The position numbers were made by a program, and so were the translations under genes. Positions 43,245 through 52,274 of a DNA stretch of 64,000 bases are shown in pieces; the stretch's first letter is position 1, and every line of letters starts with the position of its first letter. This DNA comes from Rariglobus hedericola (GTDB taxonomy: Bacteria > Verrucomicrobiota > Verrucomicrobiia > Opitutales > Opitutaceae): assembly GCF_007559335.1 (NCBI RefSeq), contig NZ_VMBG01000004.1:1-64000 (forward strand). Reading direction: 5' to 3'. The notes under the pieces are model-generated. The model saw only the letters and a program-made list of their open reading frames with translations, had not been told where the DNA came from and did not search any database.

Positions 43245-45299
43245 ATGAAACCGATTTTTTTATCCGCATCCGCATTGCTCGCGTTGGCCCTGGCCAACGC
43301 TACTCACGCCGAAACACCGGTGGTCCTCGACAGCGTCGAGGTCACCGCCCGTCCGCAATCACTCACGATTCCCTCGCTCGAAACCGCGCGGGTCGAAATG
43401 GCCCTCACGGCCGGGGGCACCGAGGTGGTGGACTCCGATCGCTACCTGAAAGGCCGCGCCAGCACCCTCGCCGATACGTTCGCTCTGTCAGCCGGTGTGT
43501 TCGCCCAGCCGCGTTTCGGCTCCGACGAAGCCCGTCTGTCCATCCGTGGCTCGGGCCTGCAACGCACCTATCACGGCCGTGGCATCCGCGTCCTCCAAGA
43601 TGGCGTGCCTATTAACTTCGCCGACGGCGCGTTCGATATGCAGTCACTTGAGGCGAGTGCCGCCGATTACATCAACGTCTGGCGCGGGGCCAACGCGCTG
43701 GCTTACGGCTCGTCGACTCTCGGCGGCGCCATCGACTACGTGTCCCATACCGGACGCACCGCGCCGGGCGGTTTTGCGCGTCTCGAAGCGGGATCATGGG
43801 GCTATTTCCGAAGCACCTTGGCGGGCGGTTCATCCCAAGGCGCACTGGACGGCTACGCGTCGTTTACCGAGCAACAGCAAAACGGCTTCCGCGATCACGC
43901 CGATCAGGAGAATCAACGCCTCTTTGCCAATGCCGGTCTGCGCCTTTCTCAAAATGCGGAGACGCGCTTTTATGTGACCGCGATCCGCGCGGATTCCGAA
44001 CTGCCGGGCACGCTCACGAAAACCGAGTTGGAGAATGATCCGTCGCAGGCGGACAAGTCCTTCTTTGGCGCCGTGCGTTATAACAACAAACGCGACTACG
44101 ATCTGCTGCGCGTCGCCAACAAGACCAGCGTGCAGATCGGCGACACACTCGTGGCGCTGTCCGCTGCCTGGACTTACAAGGATCTGGATCATCCGATCAC
44201 TCCCTTCGCCGGGGTGTTTGATGTGCTGACCAACGATCTTTTGCTGGGGCTCTCGGCCACCAACACGAGCGATTTATTCGGGCACGATAATCGCGTGCGG
44301 GCGGGCGTGAACTTCACGCGGGGTGAGTCGAGGAACTCGACCTATCAGAATGTTTTCGGCGCCCGCGGTGCGTTGACTGCACGCTCCGAGCAGACATCCA
44401 CGAACACCGAGTTCTTTGTCGAAGATCAGTTCACGTTGGGACGTGGTTTCACGGTGGTTCTCGGAACGACCGTGGCGCACAACACCCGTGAAAACGATCA
44501 ACTGCTTGGCGCGGCCGCCAGCTACGACCGCAGCTATGATAACGTTTCGCCCAAAGTCGGTCTGCGCTGGGACGGGCGTGATGTGCAGCTCTACACAAAT
44601 GTATCCGGAAGTTATGAGCCGCCCTCTGCCGGGGAAACCGGTGGCGCGGTGGCGAATGACGCCCAGAAAGCCGTCAGCGTGGAAATCGGCACGCGCGGCA
44701 TGCGCGGTCCGGTTCGTTGGGATGCATCGGTCTATGCGGCCCGCATCGATGGTGAGTTTTTGTCCCTCAACGATGCCTTCGGCGCTCCCTTGGGAACGAT
44801 TAACGCCGACAAGACCACGCATCAAGGCGTGGAGCTTGCCATGGACATCGATGTGCTCGGCCAGAGCTGGCACGACAAACCCGACAACCGCCTCGTGCTG
44901 CGCGGTGCGTGGACTTACGGCCGCTTTAAGTTTGATGATGATGCCGTGTATGGAAACAACACGCTCGCCGGCATTCCTCCCCATCTGATTCGCGCCGAGC
45001 TCATGTGGGAAAATGCGGCGGGCTGGTATGCCGGTCCGACCGTCGAATGGGTGCCGGTCAAGTCGTATGTGGATTTCGACAACACGCTCGCGGCCGATCC
45101 TTATGCGCTCCTCGGCTTCAAGCTGGGCCGCCGTCTGGAGAAGGGTATCTCGTGGTTCATCGAGGCGAAGAATCTCTTCGATAAAGACTATGCCGCGACC
45201 CACGACGTGATCGCCAGCGCGCCACTCGGCGATGCCACGCGGGCATTTTACCCGGGCGACGGCCGCGGTTTTTACGCCGGTATCGAATACCGCTTTTGA
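43245..45299 (+). CDS. TonB-dependent outer membrane receptor
   Basis: A 684-residue receptor. The signal peptide (MKPIFLSASALLALALANATHA) is followed by a plug domain (RASTLADTFALSAGVFAQPR, RGSGLQRTYHGRGIRVLQDGVP) and a 22-strand-type barrel ending in the terminal aromatic YRF. The start at 43245 gives the signal peptide and excludes a 25-residue Arg-rich leader. With the PepSY protein and CusF-like protein downstream and the CxxC protein upstream it makes a TonB-energised metal, probably copper, uptake locus; the ligand is inferred from context only. Confidence 0.93.
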   Translation: MKPIFLSASALLALALANATHAETPVVLDSVEVTARPQSLTIPSLETARVEMALTAGGTEVVDSDRYLKGRASTLADTFALSAGVFAQPRFGSDEARLSIRGSGLQRTYHGRGIRVLQDGVPINFADGAFDMQSLEASAADYINVWRGANALAYGSSTLGGAIDYVSHTGRTAPGGFARLEAGSWGYFRSTLAGGSSQGALDGYASFTEQQQNGFRDHADQENQRLFANAGLRLSQNAETRFYVTAIRADSELPGTLTKTELENDPSQADKSFFGAVRYNNKRDYDLLRVANKTSVQIGDTLVALSAAWTYKDLDHPITPFAGVFDVLTNDLLLGLSATNTSDLFGHDNRVRAGVNFTRGESRNSTYQNVFGARGALTARSEQTSTNTEFFVEDQFTLGRGFTVVLGTTVAHNTRENDQLLGAAASYDRSYDNVSPKVGLRWDGRDVQLYTNVSGSYEPPSAGETGGAVANDAQKAVSVEIGTRGMRGPVRWDASVYAARIDGEFLSLNDAFGAPLGTINADKTTHQGVELAMDIDVLGQSWHDKPDNRLVLRGAWTYGRFKFDDDAVYGNNTLAGIPPHLIRAELMWENAAGWYAGPTVEWVPVKSYVDFDNTLAADPYALLGFKLGRRLEKGISWFIEAKNLFDKDYAATHDVIASAPLGDATRAFYPGDGRGFYAGIEYRF

Positions 45300-45333
45300 T
45301 CTCACTGCACCTGTAAATCTGGATTCAATTAAC

Positions 45334-46044
45334 ATGGCCTTATCTCCCTCCGTCATCCGCCGCCTCCATCGCTGGATCGGCCTTACCTGTGCTCTCACCG
45401 TCATGATCGCCTCCGGCAGCGGAGTGATCCACATGGTGATGACCTGGACCCAGTCACCGCCGCCGCGACCGCAACCCGGTGATCGCATCAACGCAACCGC
45501 CGTCCAGGTCACGCCCGCCGATGCGCTGGCCCGCCTCGGCCGCAGTGATGCCGCCGTGCAATCAATGTCGCTGCGAATGATTGGAGGGCAGCCGTGGTAT
45601 CAAATGTTGGTGGCCGGTTCGCCGGTTCCGCTCTACGTGAATGCCGTGGATGGTCATGAAGATCCGGATACCGATGCGACCTACGCCAAGGAAATCGCCA
45701 CGCGCTACGTCGGAGGTTCACCGGTGAAATGGGTCCGTCGCATGGACTCCTTTGACGGTGAATACATCGTTATTTTCCGCATGCTTCCCGTTCACCGCAT
45801 AGAGGTGGAAGACGGCAGGGGCACCCGTCTCTACGTGAGCACGCTCACCGGCAGCGTGGCGCGGCACACGGATAACCGCCGTCAGTTTGAAGCGAATATT
45901 TTCACGTATTTCCACAAATACGCCTTCATCTCCAGCAAGCCTTGGCGCGATGGAGTCCTGGTTGGATTTACCAGCCTCGCCTTCCTTGCTTCTCTCTCCG
46001 GCATCGTGCTGTTTTTTGCGACCGCCCGTCGTCGCGTCTCCTGA
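45334..46044 (+). CDS. PepSY-domain membrane protein
   Basis: A 236-residue protein with an N-terminal membrane helix (LTCALTVMIASGSGVIHMVM, about 15-35), a periplasmic PepSY-like region (PADALARLGRSDAAVQ, then YVNAVDGHEDP) and a C-terminal helix (GVLVGFTSLAFLASLSGIVLFF). Proteins of this type accompany siderophore and metal TonB receptors and some act as reductases. The ATG at 45334 follows the receptor stop by 34 bases. It is probably co-transcribed with the receptor and the CusF-like gene. Confidence 0.85.
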   Translation: MALSPSVIRRLHRWIGLTCALTVMIASGSGVIHMVMTWTQSPPPRPQPGDRINATAVQVTPADALARLGRSDAAVQSMSLRMIGGQPWYQMLVAGSPVPLYVNAVDGHEDPDTDATYAKEIATRYVGGSPVKWVRRMDSFDGEYIVIFRMLPVHRIEVEDGRGTRLYVSTLTGSVARHTDNRRQFEANIFTYFHKYAFISSKPWRDGVLVGFTSLAFLASLSGIVLFFATARRRVS

Positions 46045-46063
46045 AACTCCCTGAACATCTCTT

Positions 46064-46420
46064 ATGAAATCCGTTTTTTTAATCCTTCTGATCTCTTCCT
46101 TTTTGACCCGTGCCTCGGCGGATGACTGCTGCGCCGCACCGGTGGCCGGCGTGGCTGCCACGGGCACTGAAAAGGAAATTGAAACCGCTCCTGCGCGTCA
46201 TCCGCTCAAGGGTGTGGTGCTCGATGTGCTCGCCGAAAAATCCGCGCTGCTGGTGAAGCACGAGGAAATCCCCGGCGTGATGAAAGCGATGACGATGCTC
46301 CTCAAGGTCGATGCCGAAACGCTCAAATCCGACGCCGCGAAAAAGGGCGCCGCCATCACTGGCCAGCTGGTGCGCAAGACCGATGGCTGGTGGCTGGAGT
46401 CTTCGGTGATCGCGAAGTAA
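46064..46420 (+). CDS. CusF-like periplasmic copper-binding protein
   Basis: A 118-residue exported protein (MKSVFLILLISSFLTRASA signal; DCC just after it). The body is the CusF/Cu-binding OB-like fold: HPLKGVVLDVLAEKSALLVKHEEIPGVMKAMTMLLKVD, in which KHEEIPGVM and MKAMTM carry the His/Met ligands expected for Cu(I). Twenty bases after the PepSY gene, it closes the plus-strand metal operon. Periplasmic copper chaperone by family; export or uptake direction is not settled. Confidence 0.87.
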   Translation: MKSVFLILLISSFLTRASADDCCAAPVAGVAATGTEKEIETAPARHPLKGVVLDVLAEKSALLVKHEEIPGVMKAMTMLLKVDAETLKSDAAKKGAAITGQLVRKTDGWWLESSVIAK

Positions 46421-46441
46421 CCTGGCGTTTTAGCGAAGGAT

Positions 46442-47428
46442 TTATTGGCGATACACCGTCTGCATCTCGATGCAGGCGGTGCTGATTTTTTCGCGCAACG
46501 CGGCTGGTTTCACGACCTCGGCGGAGGAGCCCCAGCCGAGGACCCAGCGTTCGATTTCGGCGAGGGCGCCGAGGCGGAGCGTGAGCTCGAGTCCACCGCC
46601 GCGGAGCTCGCGAATCTCCTGTGACTCGTGCCATTCGCGTTCGCGAACTAGATCGGCGGCTTCGGGCTTGAAGCGGATGACCACTGTGAAATTCCCGTCT
46701 CCGCCGAGGACACCGAGGGCGTTGGCGAAGAATTTTTCGGGAGTAAAGTCGTCGGGCTTTTCGAAATGCTGTTTGGTGACGGCGACGTTGGTCAGGCGGG
46801 GCAGGGCGTAGGTGCGGAGAGCATTTCGCTCCAAGTCGTGCGCGATGAGATACCAAAGGTTTTCGCGGTTTGCCAAATGATAGGGACGCACGCGGCGACG
46901 TTCGGCGGCGGCGGAGCCGGGCTTGCGGTAGTCGAACTCGACTTCGTTGAGCTTGAGCACGGCGCCGCTCAAGGAGTTGAAGACGGTGAGGTCGGCTTTG
47001 CCGAGGCCCATGTTCTTAAACGAGACGGCGCGGAGTTCGTCGGCGGGAGAGAAAGAGATTTTGTCCTTCAGGCCGCCGGCGAGTTTGTCGAAGGCGATCT
47101 CCAGCTGGCGGTGAAATGGAGTGCCGCGATATTGTTCGAGCGCGCGGCGGGCGACGAGGAGGGCGAGGAGTTCGCCCTCGGTGACCTGCACGGTGGGAAA
47201 TGAGTTTACCGGATGGGTGTAACGATAGGCCTGGATTTGCGCGTCGTATTCGATGGGCAGATCGAGGCGGTCGCGCATGAAAGCGATGTCGCGGACGATC
47301 GTCTTGCGACAGACTTCGAGGGCTTTGACGAGCTTCGTGCAGTTGACGAGCGTGTTGCGGCGGAGCTCGTCGTGGATGCGCATCATGCGTTCGAGCGGCG
47401 GGCGGGAAAGCTGGGCGCGCGGATTCAT
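46442..47428 (-). CDS. WYL-domain transcriptional regulator
   Basis: A 328-residue regulator with an N-terminal helix-turn-helix (TLVNCTKLVKALEVCRKTIVRDIAFMR), a WYL domain at about residues 150-230 (VRPYHLANRENLWYLIAHD; the WYL is exactly present in LWYLI) and a C-terminal WCX-like extension. WYL domains bind nucleotides or nucleic-acid ligands. It is divergent from the unknown gene at 47497 across a 68-base region holding a perfect inverted repeat, its likely operator. Confidence 0.92.
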   Translation of the reverse strand: MNPRAQLSRPPLERMMRIHDELRRNTLVNCTKLVKALEVCRKTIVRDIAFMRDRLDLPIEYDAQIQAYRYTHPVNSFPTVQVTEGELLALLVARRALEQYRGTPFHRQLEIAFDKLAGGLKDKISFSPADELRAVSFKNMGLGKADLTVFNSLSGAVLKLNEVEFDYRKPGSAAAERRRVRPYHLANRENLWYLIAHDLERNALRTYALPRLTNVAVTKQHFEKPDDFTPEKFFANALGVLGGDGNFTVVIRFKPEAADLVREREWHESQEIRELRGGGLELTLRLGALAEIERWVLGWGSSAEVVKPAALREKISTACIEMQTVYRQ

Positions 47429-47456
47429 TGGAAAATAAAATACAGATTATTGAGGC

Positions 47457-47475
47457 TGGGACAAGCAATGTCCCA
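47457..47475. promoter_or_regulatory. Inverted repeat in WYL/unknown divergent region
   Basis: Perfect arms TGGGACA (47457-47463) and TGTCCCA (47469-47475) with a five-base spacer AGCAA, midway between the divergent genes at 47428 and 47497. A candidate autoregulatory operator of the WYL protein. Confidence 0.6.
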
Positions 47476-47496
47476 TGCGGCTGGTAAGATGAGCGC

Positions 47497-48150
47497 ATGA
47501 AAACCCGCACCACCCGTGCCAAAGCCATCCCTCGTTCCGCATCCCGCGTTTCTGCTCCCGTGATTGAACTCAGCTGGTCTCATTTTGGTATTTCCTACCG
47601 TGTCGGGACCTGGCCCGACGTGGTGTTGGAGCGATTGATCGGCGACCGCTGGGAGCCGGTGGCGATCAGCGAAGGACTGCTGGCGTCCGGTAGTGTGCAA
47701 CTGGATACTCCGGCGTGGCGGCGCTATCTGGACTTCGTGCCGGCGGGCGAACGGATGTTTTTGGAGAAGTTTCGCTTCGGCCGTCTCGGGGCTTTGCTCA
47801 TCGTGGCCAATTGCCCGGGAATGCTGGCGGACCTGGACGAAACTCCGGCGCTGGTTTCGTTTTTGGCGGCGCATGACGAACTGCGGGGAACCGGCGAACT
47901 GCGTTGGGACGAAGTGGCGGCGGTGCATGAGCGGGGAGGAGTCTTTGCGGTTCTGGAGTGGCTGGGCTTGCCGGCATCACGCCAGACATTGGCGATTCTT
48001 CGCAATCTGGTGGATCCGGACGTGCCGCGCCGGTTGCTCGAGCCGCTGCGGGCGCTGCTCTGGCGTCCGGAAGCGACCATGGTTTTGGAGCGGTCGCCTG
48101 AACTGACCGACCGTCAATTGGCGCGCTACTGCCATGCGCTTGCAGCTTAA
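47497..48150 (+). CDS. Conserved-looking hypothetical protein beside WYL regulator
   Basis: A 217-residue soluble protein. The N-terminus is basic and low in complexity; the body has beta segments (IELSWSHFGISYRVGTW, ERLIGDRWEPVAISEG) followed by an all-helical C-terminal half rich in Leu and Arg (LPASRQTLAILRNLVDP, LLEPLRALLW). No motif or family is recognised. It shares a 68-base divergent promoter region with the WYL regulator, which probably controls it. Its coding-like composition and separate 3' end before the mraZ promoter support a real gene. Confidence 0.7.
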   Translation: MKTRTTRAKAIPRSASRVSAPVIELSWSHFGISYRVGTWPDVVLERLIGDRWEPVAISEGLLASGSVQLDTPAWRRYLDFVPAGERMFLEKFRFGRLGALLIVANCPGMLADLDETPALVSFLAAHDELRGTGELRWDEVAAVHERGGVFAVLEWLGLPASRQTLAILRNLVDPDVPRRLLEPLRALLWRPEATMVLERSPELTDRQLARYCHALAA

Positions 48151-48240
48151 TGCGGGCGATTGAACATGGGGCAATGCACCGACTGTGAATAAGTTTTTCC
48201 CCCAAACAGGGGTTAAATAGAGGAGATGTCTTGACCGGTG

Positions 48241-48275
48241 TGGGGTAAAATGGGTTGAAATGGGGCACTGTGGGG
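48241..48275 (+). promoter_or_regulatory. MraZ operator: four TGGGN boxes at 10-bp spacing
   Basis: TGGGG (48241), TGGGT (48251), TGGGG (48261) and TGGGG (48271) recur at exactly 10-base intervals, 26-60 bases before the mraZ ATG. MraZ is known to bind TGGGN direct repeats upstream of its own gene and repress the dcw operon. A TAAAAT hexamer at 48246-48251 between the first two boxes may be the -10 element. Confidence 0.85.
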
Positions 48276-48300
48276 GCCTTCGCGGCTTTCCTATGTCCTA

Positions 48301-48750
48301 ATGGTCCTTTCCGGCACAAGTTACACCGGCCTTTTCAGGCACACGCTCGACGACAAAAATCGTGTTACGATTCCGTCTGCGTGGCGCTCTGCGCACGGTG
48401 AAGGGGAGCAGTTCCTCGCGACGCCGCATCCGGACGGTTACATTGCCATTCTGCCGCCCGCCGAGGTCGCCAAGTTGCGCACCAAAATCGAGGCCATCGC
48501 GTTGTCCGACGGCTCGGGACAGGACTTTGCCGCCCGTTTTTTCTCGCAGACGCAGACCATCGGCTTCGACAAGCAGGGGCGCATCATGGTCAACGGCGAC
48601 CTGCTCACGCATGCCGGCATCTCGAAGGATGCAGTGCTCGTGGGTTCGCTTACGAAATTCAGCCTTTATAGCCCCGACCGTTGGAGTCGGGTGGAGCAGC
48701 GGACCGCCGGGGAGAACTTCGGCGATCTCATGCGCCGCATCGGAATATAA
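48301..48750 (+). CDS. mraZ: Transcriptional regulator MraZ
   Basis: A 149-residue DNA-binding repressor of the division and cell wall cluster, with two SpoVT/AbrB-like repeats ([22 protein letters not shown] and [17 protein letters not shown]). The first gene of the dcw cluster, it is preceded by its own four-box operator. The length is normal for the family. A gap of about 220 bases separates it from rsmH, containing a small possible gene. Confidence 0.95.
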   Translation: MVLSGTSYTGLFRHTLDDKNRVTIPSAWRSAHGEGEQFLATPHPDGYIAILPPAEVAKLRTKIEAIALSDGSGQDFAARFFSQTQTIGFDKQGRIMVNGDLLTHAGISKDAVLVGSLTKFSLYSPDRWSRVEQRTAGENFGDLMRRIGI

Positions 48751-48753
48751 CCC

Positions 48754-48984
48754 ATGCGTCCAAGTCGTCCCCTTCTTCCGATCCGCTCGCTGGAACTACC
48801 AGCCCGACTCGGCCGCCGCCAGCGTTGGAGCGTTCCGTCGATTGCCGCCACGGATGTCCGCGTTCGTTTCGAGCAGAGCAACCGCGCTGTCGCCATGGCC
48901 GCCCGTCCGGTGTGGCTGCGCGGTCCGCTCTTCCGTTATTCGCCTTCGCAACCGTCGTCCGCCCCCGCGCGCCATGCAGCCTGA
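48754..48984 (+). CDS. Possible small Arg/Pro-rich protein between mraZ and rsmH
   Basis: A 76-codon open frame starts four bases after mraZ and ends 11 bases inside the proposed rsmH start. Its codons resemble those of neighbouring genes (C/G third positions, CGT/CGC arginines). The protein is basic and proline-rich with no recognised domain. It could be a lineage-specific dcw peptide, or merely an open frame in an rsmH leader. Positional fit favours translation coupling, but real expression is unproven. Confidence 0.35.
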   Translation: MRPSRPLLPIRSLELPARLGRRQRWSVPSIAATDVRVRFEQSNRAVAMAARPVWLRGPLFRYSPSQPSSAPARHAA

Positions 48985-49927
48985 GGCCGCCATTGTTGCC
49001 ATGACGCCGACTCCCGGACACCAGCCCGTTCTCCTTCGCGAGACGCTCGACCTGCTCGCCCCGCGTTCCGGCGGCCGCTACCTCGACGCCACGTTTGGCG
49101 GCGGCGGGCACACGCGTGCAATTCTGGAAGCCGCCCCCGGCGTCAATGTCGTGGCGCTTGACCGCGATCCCGCTGCGCAACCCCGCGCCGAAATCATCAG
49201 CATGGAATTCGAGGGCCGGTTCGCGCTCATCGACCGTGACTTCGGTCGCCTCGGTGAACTTCCTGTGGATAAGTTCGACGGCATCCTCTTCGACTTCGGT
49301 GTTTCGTCCTTCCAACTCGACGATGCCGAGCGCGGTTTTTCGTTTCGCAACGACGCTCCTGCCGACATGCGCATGGACCCGCGTTCGGGCGTATCCGCCG
49401 CCGTGTGGCTAGAGACCGCCACCGAGGAGATGCTCGTCCGCGCCATCCGCGAATACGGCGAAGAGAAAAACTGGCGTCACGTGGTGCGCGCCATCATGGC
49501 CGCCCGTGGCACCGGCACGCTCAGCCGCACCGCCTCGCTGGCCACGCTGATCTCCGAGGCGATTCCTCCCCGCGACCGTTTCACCTCCAAGATTCATCCG
49601 GCAACGCGCGCGTTCCAGGGCATCCGCATCGCCGTGAACGACGAACTCGGTGCCATCGAGCGTGCGCTGCCCGCCGCCTTCGAACGTCTCGCTCCCGGCG
49701 GCGTGCTCTGCGCGATCAGCTTCCATTCGCTGGAAGACCGCATTGCCAAACAATACTTCCGCCATCTCGCCGGTTTGCCCGAAGGCGAGGACGACCACCG
49801 TCCGCAAGACCTGCGCGTGAAACACGCCGATCTCCTTTCCCGCCGTCCGATCACGCCGTCCGCCGACGAGATCGCCGCCAATCCCCGCAGCCGTTCCTCC
49901 AAGCTGCGCGCCCTCCGCAAACTGTAA
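48974..49927 (+). CDS. rsmH: 16S rRNA m4C1402 methyltransferase
   Basis: A 317-residue RsmH (MraW) enzyme that N4-methylates C1402 of 16S rRNA. Motifs: [14 protein letters not shown], the SAM-binding [36 protein letters not shown], and the C-terminal [17 protein letters not shown]. Two starts are possible, ATG 48974 or ATG 49001; the second ([10 protein letters not shown]) matches typical RsmH N-termini nearly as well. Second enzyme-coding gene of the dcw cluster. Confidence 0.95.
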   Translation: MQPEAAIVAMTPTPGHQPVLLRETLDLLAPRSGGRYLDATFGGGGHTRAILEAAPGVNVVALDRDPAAQPRAEIISMEFEGRFALIDRDFGRLGELPVDKFDGILFDFGVSSFQLDDAERGFSFRNDAPADMRMDPRSGVSAAVWLETATEEMLVRAIREYGEEKNWRHVVRAIMAARGTGTLSRTASLATLISEAIPPRDRFTSKIHPATRAFQGIRIAVNDELGAIERALPAAFERLAPGGVLCAISFHSLEDRIAKQYFRHLAGLPEGEDDHRPQDLRVKHADLLSRRPITPSADEIAANPRSRSSKLRALRKL

Positions 49928-49976
49928 CCAATCCCCACCGCCTAAAACCTCTCCGCGCCCAAAGCGCCTCCCCGCC

Positions 49977-50387
49977 ATGAACAAGAAAGACACCCACGCC
50001 TTCGTGAACCAGCTCCTCATCTACACGCTGGTTATGATCTGCTTCAGCGGATCCATCGGTCTGGGCACCGTCTGGCTGCGTCACCAGATTTCCCTTACGG
50101 CCAATAACACCAAGCTCCTTGAGCAGCGCATCGTCGAGGCCGAGCGCCACCTCTCCGAACTCAACACCCAGGTGACCGGTGAGCAGTCCATCGACGTGCT
50201 CGCCCGTCGCAACACCGAGTGGAAGCTCGGTCTCGTTCTCCCCAAGGAGCCGCAGGTCGTGCGCGTGAGCGAATCGCCGGAGCGCCGTCTCGCCTCGCGT
50301 AACAACGCCGAGGTCTTCGCCCCCGAAGCCGTCATCACGGGCACGGTTACTCCCGTGCGTTTCCGCCTCGCCAACAATTCCCGCTAA
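49977..50387 (+). CDS. ftsL: FtsL-like division protein
   Basis: A 136-residue bitopic protein with a short cytoplasmic N-terminus, one membrane helix (LLIYTLVMICFSGSIGLGTVWL, about 13-34) and a periplasmic coiled-coil heptad region (about 35-75; LLEQRIVEAERHLSELNTQV). Sequence similarity to FtsL is weak, as usual in this family, but its place between rsmH and ftsI, its size and topology fit FtsL. It would partner with FtsB/FtsQ and activate FtsWI at the septum. Confidence 0.78.
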   Translation: MNKKDTHAFVNQLLIYTLVMICFSGSIGLGTVWLRHQISLTANNTKLLEQRIVEAERHLSELNTQVTGEQSIDVLARRNTEWKLGLVLPKEPQVVRVSESPERRLASRNNAEVFAPEAVITGTVTPVRFRLANNSR

Positions 50388-50417
50388 CAACCGCTCCGCC
50401 TCGCGCCGCTCTGATTC

Positions 50418-52274
50418 ATGTCCAAAGGTTTCGCATCCAACTACCGTATCGTGCTTCTCGGAGCTGGCATTCTTGCCTGCTTCGGTTGCATAGGTATCCG
50501 GTTGCTGGATCTGCACGTGTTCGAGCGCGAGCGGCTGATGAGCTTTGTTGAACGCGCGCGCCGCCAGATCACCGTCGAGTCTGCCAAACGTGGCGACATT
50601 CTGGATGACAAGGGCGACCGTCTCGCCACCTCGCGTTCCCTGATCGTTCTCGGCGTGGATCCCCAGGCTCTCCTCAAGGCCGACGAACCCAAGTGGCCCG
50701 AGCTCGCCCGTCTGCTCAACATGCAGCCAGCCGAGCTCGCCCGTATTTTCAACACCAAGACCCGCGGCAGCGTCGCGGCTCCGTCCACCGCCGCGACCGC
50801 CGAATCCACCGAGGCTTCGGCCGAAGAAGTGTCCGCTTCCGGTGAGCGCCTGATCCGTTGGGCCAAGCTCAGCGAAGCGGTGGAGGAATCCACCTACGAC
50901 CAGATCAGCAAGCTCGGCATCAAGGGCGTTTACGGCAACCGCACCTACACCCGCGCGTATCCGCACAACCAGCTCGCCGCGCACTTGATCGGCTTCGTTA
51001 ACAAAGCCGGCGAACCGGCAGCCGGCGTCGAGGCCTTCGCTGATTTCTACCTGCGCGGTCAGGACGGCTGGCGCGAATCCGAGAAGGATGGCCTGCGCCG
51101 CGAGCTCGCCCAGTTCCGCAATCGCGAAGTCTCCGCGACCGCCGGCTACACCGTGCGTCTCTCCATCGATTCAGCCATCCAGCACATTGTGGAGCAGGAG
51201 ATCGACGAGATCGTCAAAAAGTTCAACCCGAAGAAGGTCACCGTCATCGTGAGCGATCCGCACAGCGGCTTCGTGCTCGCCCTTGGTAATTACCCGACCT
51301 TCAACCTCAACGAATACAACGAGCTTTCCAAGGACGAGATGGGGCAGATGCGCAACGTCGCCATCACCGACATCCTCGATCCCGGTTCGACCTTCAAGAT
51401 CGTCGCCGCTTCCGGCGCGCTCAACGACGGCCTCGTCCGTCCCGATACGCGTTTCAACTGCTCGATCGACTCCATCGAATACAAGGGCAAGCCGCGCCGT
51501 TTCATGCGCGATGACCACGAGTTTGATCATCCGCTCACAGTCGCCGAGATCATCAGCCACTCCAGCAACGTCGGCGCCGCCCAGCTCGGCATGCAGCTCG
51601 GCGAACAGAAACTCTACGACTACGCCCGCGCTTTCGGCTTTGGCGAGAAGAGCGGCTTCCCGTTTGGCGGCGAAGTTTCCGGCTACCTCAATACGGTGGA
51701 TAAATGGAGCGGTGTGGATATCACGCGCATTCCCGCCGGTTACAGTATCTCGGCCACGCCGATGCAGATTCACATGGCGATGGCTACGATCGCCAGCGGC
51801 GGCATGCTCATGCGTCCGCAGGTCATCCGCCAGGTCACCGATGAATCTGGAGAAGTTGTGTATAACTTCACCGGCTCCGTCCGCCGCCACGTTATCTCGA
51901 CCAAGACCGCCGAGCAGATGGCGCGCATGCTTCAAGGCGTCGCTTCCAAGGAAGGCACCGCTCCGATGGCCGCGATTCCCAACTTCGAGGTCGCGGGCAA
52001 AACCGGCACCGCCCAGAAGCTCATCAACGGCCGCTACTCCGAGCGCAATCACGTCGGTTCCTTCGTCGGCTTCTTCCCCGCGAGCCGTCCGCGCGTCGTA
52101 ATCACCGTGATCGTCGACGATGGCAAACCCGCCAATGGTCGCGTCGGTTACGGTTCGGTCGTGGCCGCCCCGAGCTTCAAGCACATCGCCGAGCAGCTGA
52201 TCCAATACATGGATATCAAGCCGGTGATCGAACCAGGTCGCAATCTGCTGGTCATGGATGGAGGCCGTCGATGA
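50418..52274 (+). CDS. ftsI: Septal peptidoglycan transpeptidase (PBP3-type)
   Basis: A 618-residue class B penicillin-binding protein. After one membrane helix (about 9-29), a PBP-dimer region contains RGDILDDKGDRLA and GVEAFADFYLRGQDG. The transpeptidase domain carries the acylated Ser324 in STFK (324-327), SSN in SHSSNVG and KTGTA near residue 530. It cross-links septal peptidoglycan with FtsW. Its stop overlaps the murE ATG (ATGA). An Ala/Ser/Thr/Glu-rich stretch (about 115-140) is an extra loop. Confidence 0.93.
   Translation: MSKGFASNYRIVLLGAGILACFGCIGIRLLDLHVFERERLMSFVERARRQITVESAKRGDILDDKGDRLATSRSLIVLGVDPQALLKADEPKWPELARLLNMQPAELARIFNTKTRGSVAAPSTAATAESTEASAEEVSASGERLIRWAKLSEAVEESTYDQISKLGIKGVYGNRTYTRAYPHNQLAAHLIGFVNKAGEPAAGVEAFADFYLRGQDGWRESEKDGLRRELAQFRNREVSATAGYTVRLSIDSAIQHIVEQEIDEIVKKFNPKKVTVIVSDPHSGFVLALGNYPTFNLNEYNELSKDEMGQMRNVAITDILDPGSTFKIVAASGALNDGLVRPDTRFNCSIDSIEYKGKPRRFMRDDHEFDHPLTVAEIISHSSNVGAAQLGMQLGEQKLYDYARAFGFGEKSGFPFGGEVSGYLNTVDKWSGVDITRIPAGYSISATPMQIHMAMATIASGGMLMRPQVIRQVTDESGEVVYNFTGSVRRHVISTKTAEQMARMLQGVASKEGTAPMAAIPNFEVAGKTGTAQKLINGRYSERNHVGSFVGFFPASRPRVVITVIVDDGKPANGRVGYGSVVAAPSFKHIAEQLIQYMDIKPVIEPGRNLLVMDGGRR

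Noticed and set aside
46442-48150. WYL regulator as part of a defence system
   Set aside because: No nuclease, helicase or toxin-like gene adjoins; the neighbour is unknown and dcw genes follow.
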